This document shows positions 43,188 through 50,286 of a stretch of 64,000 nt of DNA, in pieces. How positions within the stretch are numbered: the stretch's first letter is position 1; every line of letters begins with the position of its first letter. The notes beneath the pieces were generated by a model that saw only the letters and a program-made list of their open reading frames with translations, did not search any database and had not been told where the DNA came from. The stretch covers positions 1,881,655-1,945,654 of the forward strand of contig NZ_CP100448.1 of assembly GCF_024227715.1 (NCBI RefSeq), given 5' to 3'. A program made the position numbers and the translations under genes. This stretch comes from Halomarina litorea. GTDB lineage: Archaea; Halobacteriota; Halobacteria; Halobacteriales; Haloarculaceae.

Positions 43188-44628
43188 AGAACAACGGTCG
43201 CTCTCGCGCCGCAGGCTCCTCCAACTGACTGGGGCGACCACCCTCGGAACACTCGCGGGCTGTGCCGGTCAGCTACCGGGCATCGACAATGGTGGAGGTC
43301 GTGAGGTGACGCCACGCCCGACGGTCACTGACGAGCCAGATACGTCCGTCAGCCTCACCGCGGCGGCCGGAACCATTCGACCGTCCCCCGAGACTTCGGC
43401 GACGAACTGGACGTACAACGAGCAATTCCCGGGGCCGGAGCTACGCGTTCAGGAGGGTGACGTGCTCAGCGTCGAGCTGACCAACGATCTCCAAGAAGAG
43501 ACGACGATTCACTGGCACGGGGTTCCCGTTCCGAACCCAGTCGACGGCGTGCCAAACGTGACCCAAGACCCGATCGCTTCCGGCGACACGTTCATCTACA
43601 CGTTCCGTGCCGAACCCGCCGGGACGTACTTCTATCACAGTCACGTCGGACTCCAACTCGATCGTGGGCTGCTCGGTCCACTGATCATCGAAGAATCCGA
43701 CCCACACGTCGAGTACGACCGCGAGTACGTCGTCGTCGTCGACGATTACCTCTCTGGAGAGCCCCGTCTTCCGTCGGACGGTGGGATGGGTGGCGGTGGT
43801 GGAATGGGTGGCGGTGGTGGAATGAGTGGGGGAGGCGGAATGATGGGTGACGTTCGGCCGCCATACGAGGGGCTCCTCGTCAATGGTCGCCTCCCCGAGA
43901 ACCCACCGACGTTCGACGTAACTGAGGGCGAGCGGATTCGCTTCCGATTCGTGAACGCCGCCAGTGCGACGGTCTTCGGGGTACGGATCGCAGGCCACGA
44001 GATGACGGTGACCCACACCGATGGCCGACCCGTCGAACCCGTCGACGTAGATTCGTTCGTCTTCGGAGCCGGCGAGCGGTACGACGTCGTCGTCGAAGCG
44101 GCGAATCCGGGAAGATGGTTCGTTCAGGCGGACGCACTCGACGGGAACGAACCACCAGCTAGAGCCGTCGTTGCGTACGAATCCACAGGTGGTTCGGGCA
44201 CCCCTCAGCCCCCATCATCCTCGAGTAACCGATTGCAGTACACCGACCTTCGAGCACTCTCCTCGCTCGACGGTGTGAGTGGGCGTCCCGACCGGTCGTT
44301 CGACCTGACGCTGTCTCGCGGCAGGGGTGAGTACGTGTGGACGATTGACGGACAGGCCTATCCGGACGCCGATCCGCTAACTATTCGACCCGGAGAACAC
44401 GTTCGGATTCGGATGACCAACCAGAGTCCAGTCGTCCATCCGATGCACCTTCACGGCCACTTCTTCCAGGTCGGTAACGCAGTCAAAGACACGGTCATCG
44501 TTCCGGGACATCGAGGGCAGGTGACAATCGACTTCCACGCGGACAATCCCGGCCGGTGGTTGTTCCACTGTCACAATTTGTATCATCTCGATGCGGGCAT
44601 GGCGCGTGTCGTGAGATACGTCGAGTAG
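43177..44628 (+). CDS. Tat-exported multicopper oxidase with Gly-Met repeats
   Basis: A 483-residue laccase-like oxidase from the GTG at 43177, overlapping the upstream stop. Tat motif SRRRLLQLTG followed by a lipobox-like LAGC. Copper ligands: TIHWHGVPV near 112, FYHSHVG near 152, HPMHLHGHFFQ near 420 and FHCHNLYHLDAGM near 463 with Cys, His and axial Met of the type 1 site. Near residues 202-226 there is a Gly-Met-rich insert coded by an 18-base repeat (43786-43839). Such Met-rich loops occur in copper oxidases like CueO and bind Cu(I). It may oxidise Cu(I) or another substrate; the sulfur neighbours leave this open. Confidence 0.88.
   Translation: MPHREQRSLSRRRLLQLTGATTLGTLAGCAGQLPGIDNGGGREVTPRPTVTDEPDTSVSLTAAAGTIRPSPETSATNWTYNEQFPGPELRVQEGDVLSVELTNDLQEETTIHWHGVPVPNPVDGVPNVTQDPIASGDTFIYTFRAEPAGTYFYHSHVGLQLDRGLLGPLIIEESDPHVEYDREYVVVVDDYLSGEPRLPSDGGMGGGGGMGGGGGMSGGGGMMGDVRPPYEGLLVNGRLPENPPTFDVTEGERIRFRFVNAASATVFGVRIAGHEMTVTHTDGRPVEPVDVDSFVFGAGERYDVVVEAANPGRWFVQADALDGNEPPARAVVAYESTGGSGTPQPPSSSSNRLQYTDLRALSSLDGVSGRPDRSFDLTLSRGRGEYVWTIDGQAYPDADPLTIRPGEHVRIRMTNQSPVVHPMHLHGHFFQVGNAVKDTVIVPGHRGQVTIDFHADNPGRWLFHCHNLYHLDAGMARVVRYVE
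43786..43839 (+). repeat. 18-base tandem repeat in multicopper oxidase gene
   Basis: Two identical 18-base units (43786-43803 and 43804-43821) and a diverged third (43822-43839) encode Met-Gly5-type blocks. The repeat lies within the coding region and keeps the frame, giving a flexible methionine-rich loop. Confidence 0.8.
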
Positions 44629-44857
44629 CTCAGTAGCGAGTTTCCAGTCGAACAAAGGCCACTGTTGCTCGCATACTCTGATTCATGTTCGTCGCCTATT
44701 ACGGGGACTGGAAGACGTCCGCATTTGATACAGGACTCATACTCAAACAACTGCCACTGAGAAATCAATTGAACCTCGACGTACGCTCTTGATGTAGCGA
44801 CGAAATGAAGATCGGTGTGTCAACTAGGACTGAGAGTGGGGTGTTCACCCGTCGGTA

Positions 44858-45856
44858 CTACTCCTCCCAGGTCCCCGGCCACTGGCGCGCGTCCGCCTGA
44901 ATCAATCCATGCATGGTTCGGCGTCGCTCTTTCAGCTCTTCGAGTACGGCATCGAACTCCTCGTCGGACACCGTCGGGACACCCGCCTTGCGTAGGACGG
45001 CGAGGTCGGGCAGCGGTGGATGCTCGTCGGACTGTGTCACGAACACACTGACCGTGTCGAGGTAGCTCTGAACACTCGACCGTGCGTTTTCGAGAACCGA
45101 GTCACTGGGCCTCTTCGCCTCGGGCGTCGCTCGCTGCCAGAGGGTCAAAGCATCGTCAAGACTGGCGACGCTCAACACGGCGGCGGCCTCGCGGTCGTCG
45201 GTGTAGAAGTAGTGTAGGATTGGGTAGGCTTTGTGGTTAGACGTTAGTTCGTTCAGCGCCGTGGTGATACTGTTGAGGGGGAGCGCGACGTCGTCGAACT
45301 CATCACCGTTCCAGGCGGTGGTGACGATCGATTCGCCGTCCAGTCCGAGCCCGCTTACGTTCCGCGCGAACGTGCGTTTCTGCGTGACTGCGTCGAGGAC
45401 AGAGAGGACGTAGGTGATGCTCAGTGTCACCAGCAACATCCCACTGGCGGTCATCAGTGCAGTCAGGATCTGCCAGAGGCCATCTCGGGGCGCGAAATCG
45501 CCGTTTCCCATCGTGAACAACGAATATCCCACGAAGTAGAACCGCTCGACCCAAGAGATAGGGCCTGTGTCGATGGTGTCTCTCAGAGCGTTGTCGGCAC
45601 TCGCGAAGACGAACATCCACCCGCACCAGAGCAGGGCGATCCACATCCCAAGCCCGAGGACGAGAACCACCGGGCCGGCCAGCGTCCGAATGCGGGGGCT
45701 ATAGGTTCCAACGCGTCGTAGCAGCTTCCACGTCCCCTGCATCAGGCGTGCGGTAAGGGGTCCGGCACCGCCCTCGACCCAAAGAGTCGTCCACAGGAGG
45801 TCGATCACGGCCACGATGAGCAGACTTACGCCCAAGCCGAAGTAGAGATAGTTCAT
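44858..45856 (-). CDS. Two-helix potassium channel-like protein
   Basis: A 332-residue ion-channel protein. The first half has four hydrophobic segments including a pore-helix unit with FVGYSLFTMGNGDFAP, a variant of the K+ selectivity filter (TxGYGD replaced by TMGNGD). The inner helix follows (ILTALMTASGMLLVTLSITY). The C-terminal half is a soluble cytoplasmic domain without a recognisable RCK Rossmann motif. It may conduct K+ or other cations. It faces away from the multicopper oxidase. The Asn in place of Tyr could alter ion selectivity. Confidence 0.82.
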   Translation of the reverse strand: MNYLYFGLGVSLLIVAVIDLLWTTLWVEGGAGPLTARLMQGTWKLLRRVGTYSPRIRTLAGPVVLVLGLGMWIALLWCGWMFVFASADNALRDTIDTGPISWVERFYFVGYSLFTMGNGDFAPRDGLWQILTALMTASGMLLVTLSITYVLSVLDAVTQKRTFARNVSGLGLDGESIVTTAWNGDEFDDVALPLNSITTALNELTSNHKAYPILHYFYTDDREAAAVLSVASLDDALTLWQRATPEAKRPSDSVLENARSSVQSYLDTVSVFVTQSDEHPPLPDLAVLRKAGVPTVSDEEFDAVLEELKERRRTMHGLIQADARQWPGTWEE

Positions 45857-45955
45857 TGGTCTGTCGTTCTCCCCGAAGTCGGAGCAAACCGCGCAGGGAC
45901 AGGCGGCGAGTTCATCGTCGATGGTGGTGCCATCTGAACATCATTGTGAGATGCA

Positions 45956-46291
45956 CTAGTCGGCGGCCTGTGCCTGTCCGCCGCTCTGTCTCATCTCGGC
46001 CGGATTCTTCATGCCTTCCTTGACGCCGAAGTGGACCAAAACGGTGTTAACCGGGAACGCGAAGACGAATCCGACCGACAGTGAGAACGCCAGCGCCCCC
46101 CAGAACAGCAGATCGGAGATGTGAGCCTGGCTGGCGATCAGCAGATCCGTTCCGATAGCAGCGATCTCCATGATGGTGATGCTCGGCGTCTCGCTGTGGA
46201 GGGCGGCGAGCATCGCCTCGCCGAAGCCGACACCCTCCTGCATCAGCGGACCGACTGTCAGGGCGTAGCCGAACAGATACGCAATCCTCAT
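45956..46291 (-). CDS. DUF4396-like membrane protein, probably 5' truncated
   Basis: A 111-residue protein with three hydrophobic segments and the SEAPSIT-like block SETPSITIMEIAAIGTDLLI, then FVFAFPVNTVLVHFGVKEGM, similar to the C-terminal half of DUF4396 proteins. Intact members are longer, so the N-terminal part seems lost. It could still be translated from the ATG at 46291. Confidence 0.5.
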   Translation of the reverse strand: MRIAYLFGYALTVGPLMQEGVGFGEAMLAALHSETPSITIMEIAAIGTDLLIASQAHISDLLFWGALAFSLSVGFVFAFPVNTVLVHFGVKEGMKNPAEMRQSGGQAQAAD

Positions 46292-46432
46292 CGAATTCGG
46301 CGGCTACGAACGGTTCCGTTCCTGAAAGACGATTAGAACACCCTATACACGTTCTCGAACGTTCTCCTGCGCGGATTCACACCCATCGCGATAACTCCAG
46401 AGGGGTCCTACGACTAACCGAGGAGAATGACA

Positions 46433-46729
46433 ATGACCAACTTCACCATCGGCCGCTGGCTGCTCGTGGCGCTCGCGACCATCGGACTCGCGTTCGCTGC
46501 GCCTGTGGTCAGCGCACACGGCAACGAAACGTCCGCAGACGACGCGCCCCCGTACGACGGGACCGCCGACGACTGGGCGGCCTGGATGGAAGACCACATG
46601 ACCGAGCACATGGGCCCCGGTGCTGTCGAGTGGATGGAGTCGCACATGGGTGTGACCGTCGACGAGATGGCCCAGGACATGGCTGACGACGACTACAACG
46701 GCGGGATGTACGGGCAGGGCTACTGCTGA
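46433..46729 (+). CDS. Small secreted Met-rich acidic protein
   Basis: About 98 residues with a signal peptide (LLVALATIGLAFAAPVVSAH) and a mature part rich in Met, Asp and Trp (WAAWMEDHMTEHMGPGAVEW, then MESHMGVTVDEMAQDMADDD). Many Met and His residues spaced by three to four positions resemble extracellular copper-binding peptides. It ends with a single Cys. It is followed by a SHOCT gene. An ATG at 46427 two codons upstream is also possible. Confidence 0.7.
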   Translation: MTNFTIGRWLLVALATIGLAFAAPVVSAHGNETSADDAPPYDGTADDWAAWMEDHMTEHMGPGAVEWMESHMGVTVDEMAQDMADDDYNGGMYGQGYC

Positions 46730-46786
46730 CGACCCTGACCGTTTCGATCGCTTCGACAGAAGACCGCAACACACCAACTCAAGATA

Positions 46787-47143
46787 ATGACGCAACTCAC
46801 TACCCACATCGGACGCACTGCTCGTCGACTCGCGACACTCTCCCTCCCGCTGCTGGTCGCGGCAATTGGAACGGCTGCTGCCCACAGTAGCGGGAGCTCC
46901 GTCGGCGGTATGATGGGCGGGAGTAGCCGGGGACTTTTCGGCGGAGCGATGGGGCTCTGGGGGCTCCTCTGGATGGGGCTCCTCATCGCCGTCCCCCTCT
47001 ACATCGGCTATGCGCTACTCAATCGAGGGTCCGGCAGGAACAATGAGCAGTCGCTGTCGGTTCTCCGCGAGCGCTACGCCCGCGGTGAGCTCTCGGACGA
47101 CGAATTCGATCGGCGGCGAAAACACCTCGAACGTACCAGATGA
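46787..47143 (+). CDS. SHOCT-domain membrane protein
   Basis: A 118-residue protein with an N-terminal signal-like segment, a glycine/methionine-rich stretch (SVGGMMGGSSRG), a membrane helix (about 52-75) and a C-terminal SHOCT domain (LRERYARGELSDDEFDRRRK). SHOCT motifs are short oligomerisation tails in many prokaryotic membrane proteins. It is the second gene in a row of small proteins beginning with the Met-rich one. Confidence 0.78.
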   Translation: MTQLTTHIGRTARRLATLSLPLLVAAIGTAAAHSSGSSVGGMMGGSSRGLFGGAMGLWGLLWMGLLIAVPLYIGYALLNRGSGRNNEQSLSVLRERYARGELSDDEFDRRRKHLERTR

Positions 47144-47237
47144 CCGGAACCGCAGCTGTTCCAACCGGTGCACCACACCCCCAACGCCCGCCGTTGCGGC
47201 ACCCAACCGTTAACCCCGTGGACGGGGTTGATATTCC

Positions 47238-47654
47238 ATGGAATACACAATACAGACTTCAGTCACCGGCGAGTTCGACGACGTCGTCGACACGACGATT
47301 GCTGCGCTCAAAGACGAAGGATTCGGCGTCCTCTGTGACATCGACGTTCAGGCGACGCTCAAGGAGAAACTCGGCGAGGAGTTCCGACAGTACCGCATCC
47401 TCGGTGCGTGCAATCCGGCACTCGCGCACGAGGGGCTGAACGAGGAGATCGAACTCGGCGCACTCCTTCCGTGTAACGTCATCGTCTACGAAACCGACGA
47501 CGGCGAGGTCATGGTGAGTGCAGTCGACCCGCAACAGTTGGTTGGCATCGCAGACAACGAGGCGCTCGACTCGATCGCCAACGAGGTCCACGACCGGTTC
47601 GAGCGCGTCCTCGCCAGTGTCGTGGACGAACTCGAATCCTCGTCGGAGGTCTAA
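47238..47654 (+). CDS. DUF302 family protein
   Basis: A 138-residue cytosolic protein with the DUF302 pattern: VTGEFDDVVDTTIAALKDEG, GVLCDIDVQATLKEKLG, and the core YRILGACNPALAHEGL...ELGALLPCNVIVYE, including the conserved Cys residues. DUF302 proteins are common near copper or other metal genes; function unknown. It lies between two SHOCT genes and 6 bp before the next one. Confidence 0.82.
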   Translation: MEYTIQTSVTGEFDDVVDTTIAALKDEGFGVLCDIDVQATLKEKLGEEFRQYRILGACNPALAHEGLNEEIELGALLPCNVIVYETDDGEVMVSAVDPQQLVGIADNEALDSIANEVHDRFERVLASVVDELESSSEV

Positions 47655-47660
47655 GCATCG

Positions 47661-48011
47661 ATGTCGTCATCGAATCAACTCGACACTACAACCATCGTCC
47701 TCATCCTCGGGGCGATCACCGTTCTTCTCTTGCTCACGATGGGAATGGGATTCGGCGGGATGATGGGCTACGGTGGAATGATGAGCGGATACGGGACGAC
47801 CAGCGGCTGGTGGCCACTCGTTGGGATGCTTGTCCCGCTGGTCTTCCTCCTCATCCTACTGGGTGGCGGATATCTCGTCTTCCGTCGCGTGACGGAATCA
47901 CAGTCGACGTGGAATCCTGCGATAGAGGAGTTGCGTATGGCATACGCCCGTGGTGATCTCACCGAGAGAGCGTTCAAAACCCGCCGAGACAAGCTCGAAC
48001 GCTCGGAGTAA
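47661..48011 (+). CDS. SHOCT-domain membrane protein
   Basis: A 116-residue protein with two hydrophobic helices (about 12-28 and 50-72), a Gly/Met-rich loop between them (GMGFGGMMGYGGMMSGYGT) and a C-terminal SHOCT domain (ELRMAYARGDLTERAFKTRR). It is a paralogue of the gene at 46787. The Met-rich loop could face outside and bind metal. It follows the DUF302 gene by six bases. Confidence 0.8.
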   Translation: MSSSNQLDTTTIVLILGAITVLLLLTMGMGFGGMMGYGGMMSGYGTTSGWWPLVGMLVPLVFLLILLGGGYLVFRRVTESQSTWNPAIEELRMAYARGDLTERAFKTRRDKLERSE

Positions 48012-48073
48012 TCGGCGCGACCAGCAGCTCCAGGGTTGCTCACGTACGCAGCCTTGGAATCCGAAATCTGTGA

Positions 48074-48466
48074 CCCACACATCTTTCGGGTGCGGATCGA
48101 GCTGAGGAGTTCATCGGAATCGTCGAGCGAGACGAGCTGGACGCGGCTATCGAGCACGCAGATCAGCAATCGACCGGACTCGCGCAGCGACTCGCCAGTA
48201 TCGTATGCGGATGACGGTTCCACGAACTGCTGGAACAAGCGAACGAGCAGTACCCAGACCACAGTCTCGCGATCATGCCCTCCGGACAGGTTCACATGGG
48301 CGGCGGAATGATGATGCACTCGGTTGCACTTCCGCAAAATGCCATCAGATCCATCGTTCGACAGTTTGGGGCGACGCAACGGGGCGATTACACGCTGAGT
48401 TGCCTGACCTACTGTGGCTATGGACACCCGTACATGGAAATCGACGGTGGCATCGTCATCAGATGA
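48074..48466 (+). pseudogene. Cupredoxin-like protein with in-frame stop
   Basis: One frame reads protein-like sequence from 48074 (GADRAEEFIGIVERDELDAA), is stopped by a TGA at 48212, and continues RFHELLEQANEQYPDHSLAI, then MHSVALPQNAIRSIVRQFGA and DYTLSCLTYCGYGHPYM. The last block has Cys, Cys, His and Met in the spacing of a copper site (cupredoxin or CuA-like). No start codon is clear at the left. The intact part from the ATG at 48275 would be 63 residues. It is most likely a decayed copper protein. Confidence 0.5.
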
Positions 48467-48588
48467 TGGGACTAACAACCTGACCACTAAACACACCTCT
48501 CGGAACCGAGAATGCAGCCGTGGTTGTTAATTTTGTACCAATAATATGCTAGACATTGCGGATAGATGGCCGGATAGCTGATACGGTG

Positions 48589-48598
48589 TTTAATAAAT
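48589..48598 (+). promoter_or_regulatory. TATA element of the CDF transporter
   Basis: TTTAATAAAT lies 26 bases before the ATG at 48624, a typical distance for leaderless archaeal transcripts. No upstream BRE purine run was confirmed. Confidence 0.45.
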
Positions 48599-48623
48599 CT
48601 CGTTCGAGTACGGCCTGTCACGA

Positions 48624-49586
48624 ATGACCGACGAGAGTGGCGTCGACCATCACGACCAGGGGGACGAAGCCCCTGGACCCCCGCATGATCACGATCCTGG
48701 CCATGGACATGGGGGGTCAGCTAGCAGTCGAAAGCTGGCACTCGTCTCCGCCATCAATATCGTCGGCTTCGTCGTTGAACTCGCTGGGGGACTCCTCTTC
48801 GGCTCTGTTGCGCTCATCAGCGACGCAGTCCACATGCTTTTCGACGCTCTGGCGTACGTGATGGCGTTTACCGCTTCCTACGTCGCGGATAGATACGAAG
48901 GATCGGAGTGGTGGTCGTACGGGCTCCACCGGCTCGAACCGCTGGCTGCCTTCCTCAACGGTGTCCTGCTCATCCCGATGGTCGGGTACATCCTCTGGGA
49001 GTCATATCAGCGGTTCCTGACTCCGATCGAGGTTGGAACCGTCCCGACGATCGTAATCGCAATCGGCGGGCTCGCAGTGAACGTCGGCAGCGTCTTCATC
49101 CTCCAGGGTGGGGAGATGAGTCTCAACGAAAAGGGCGCGTTCTATCATCTCCTCGGGGACGCTGGCGGGTCGATCGCCGTCATCGTCTCCGTTGTCGTGG
49201 TCGAAGTCACCGGAATCACCGTCATCGATCCCATCGCTGCTGCGCTTATCGCGGGCATCGTCCTGTGGTCTGCCGGAAAGGTCCTGCGTGGAAGCGGCGC
49301 TATCTTCTTCATGAAGACACCGTTCCAACCCGAGCACGTCCGGGAGGAAATCGAAGCCGTCGACGGTGTCGACCACATTGATGACTGGCACGCGTGGCAG
49401 ATCTGTAGTCAGATCACGGTCGCGACGGCACACGTCGAAACCTCAGTCGAGACGATGAGCGAGGCCGACACAGTCACCCAACAAATCCATCACGTCCTCG
49501 AGGAGCACGGGGTTGATCACGCCACCATCGAATTGAGCCCGGGATACGGAGATCGTCGGACCCATCTCAACTCTCACGCCCACTAA
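48624..49586 (+). CDS. Cation diffusion facilitator (CDF) metal exporter
   Basis: A 320-residue CDF family transporter for Zn2+, Co2+ or similar ions by proton antiport. The N-terminus is His-rich (HDHDPGHGHGG). Six helices follow. Helix 2 carries SDAVHMLFDALAY, with HxxxD, and helix 5 carries FYHLLGDAGGS, with HxxxD: the four residues of the transport site. The C-terminal cytoplasmic domain (about 220-320) has HIDDWHAWQICSQ. Complete length. It closes the metal region. Confidence 0.9.
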   Translation: MTDESGVDHHDQGDEAPGPPHDHDPGHGHGGSASSRKLALVSAINIVGFVVELAGGLLFGSVALISDAVHMLFDALAYVMAFTASYVADRYEGSEWWSYGLHRLEPLAAFLNGVLLIPMVGYILWESYQRFLTPIEVGTVPTIVIAIGGLAVNVGSVFILQGGEMSLNEKGAFYHLLGDAGGSIAVIVSVVVVEVTGITVIDPIAAALIAGIVLWSAGKVLRGSGAIFFMKTPFQPEHVREEIEAVDGVDHIDDWHAWQICSQITVATAHVETSVETMSEADTVTQQIHHVLEEHGVDHATIELSPGYGDRRTHLNSHAH

Positions 49587-49801
49587 GCGAACGCCGGCAC
49601 ACATCCGAAGCCCAGCTATGGAACCCCTCAAACTCCGTATATCCACATATGATCCATAAACTAGAATATCGACGTTATAGACATTCTCACATTCGATTTA
49701 GGGAGAGGGGGAGGGGGTTCGGAGGTTCAGATCAACTGTGTATTATCCTAGTTGTACACAGTAAATTTACGTGGATCTCCGTCGTCGGTCGAGCACGAAC
49801 C

Positions 49802-50116
49802 ATGGAACCCGACGAGGGCGACGCTACACCCGGGGAAACACCAGTCGAGACGGCCATCCAGCAGTACCTCGACAGCGTCGAGGCTGGCAACTCCCGGAAG
49901 AACTTCGCGTCGACCCTCGCGACGTGGCGCACCTGGCTGCGCGAGGAGCACGGTGTGACGGACCTCGAGGACCTCGAGGACCTCGAGGACCTCGACGTCC
50001 TCGACTGCCGCCGATACGCGTGTCATCTCAAAAAGCAGGCCCGCGACGGCGATTTGAAAGCGAGTACGAACCCAGAGGGTTCTGGTGTGCGAACGAGACG
50101 CGTCGCGTCTCGTTAA
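49802..50116 (+). pseudogene. N-terminal fragment of a tyrosine recombinase (integrase)
   Basis: A frame from the ATG at 49802 reads the SAM-like core-binding domain of haloarchaeal phage integrases (AIQQYLDSVEAGNSRKNFAS, then TLATWRTWLREEHGV). After about 95 codons (ARDGDLKAST) the sense is lost and the ORF ends. The catalytic domain with the R-H-R-Y residues is missing. It marks a former integration event and lies where composition changes. Confidence 0.7.
49961..49996 (+). repeat. 9-base tandem repeat in integrase remnant
   Basis: Four units of GACCTCGAG (the last GACCTCGAC) encode DLEDLEDLEDLD. The array may have expanded by slippage. Too short and too regular to be a CRISPR array. Confidence 0.85.
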
Positions 50117-50286
50117 CGTCGCCGTCCGCTCCCGCTGCCAGATTCAAGCGTAGCTGTGTCTAAACTCTGTTTGAGCAGGTTTGAGAGTGGCATAGGAACT
50201 TACACTTGGACCTGCTCGTTCCTTATCTAGACGGTGCCATATTATCCAATATTGATAAGTATCCGGGGCGGGAGACCATACACAGA

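Noticed and set aside
49961..49996. Possible CRISPR or regulatory repeat
   Set aside because: Nine-base units without spacers, inside a coding frame and keeping it. No CRISPR array or cas gene was found anywhere in the window.
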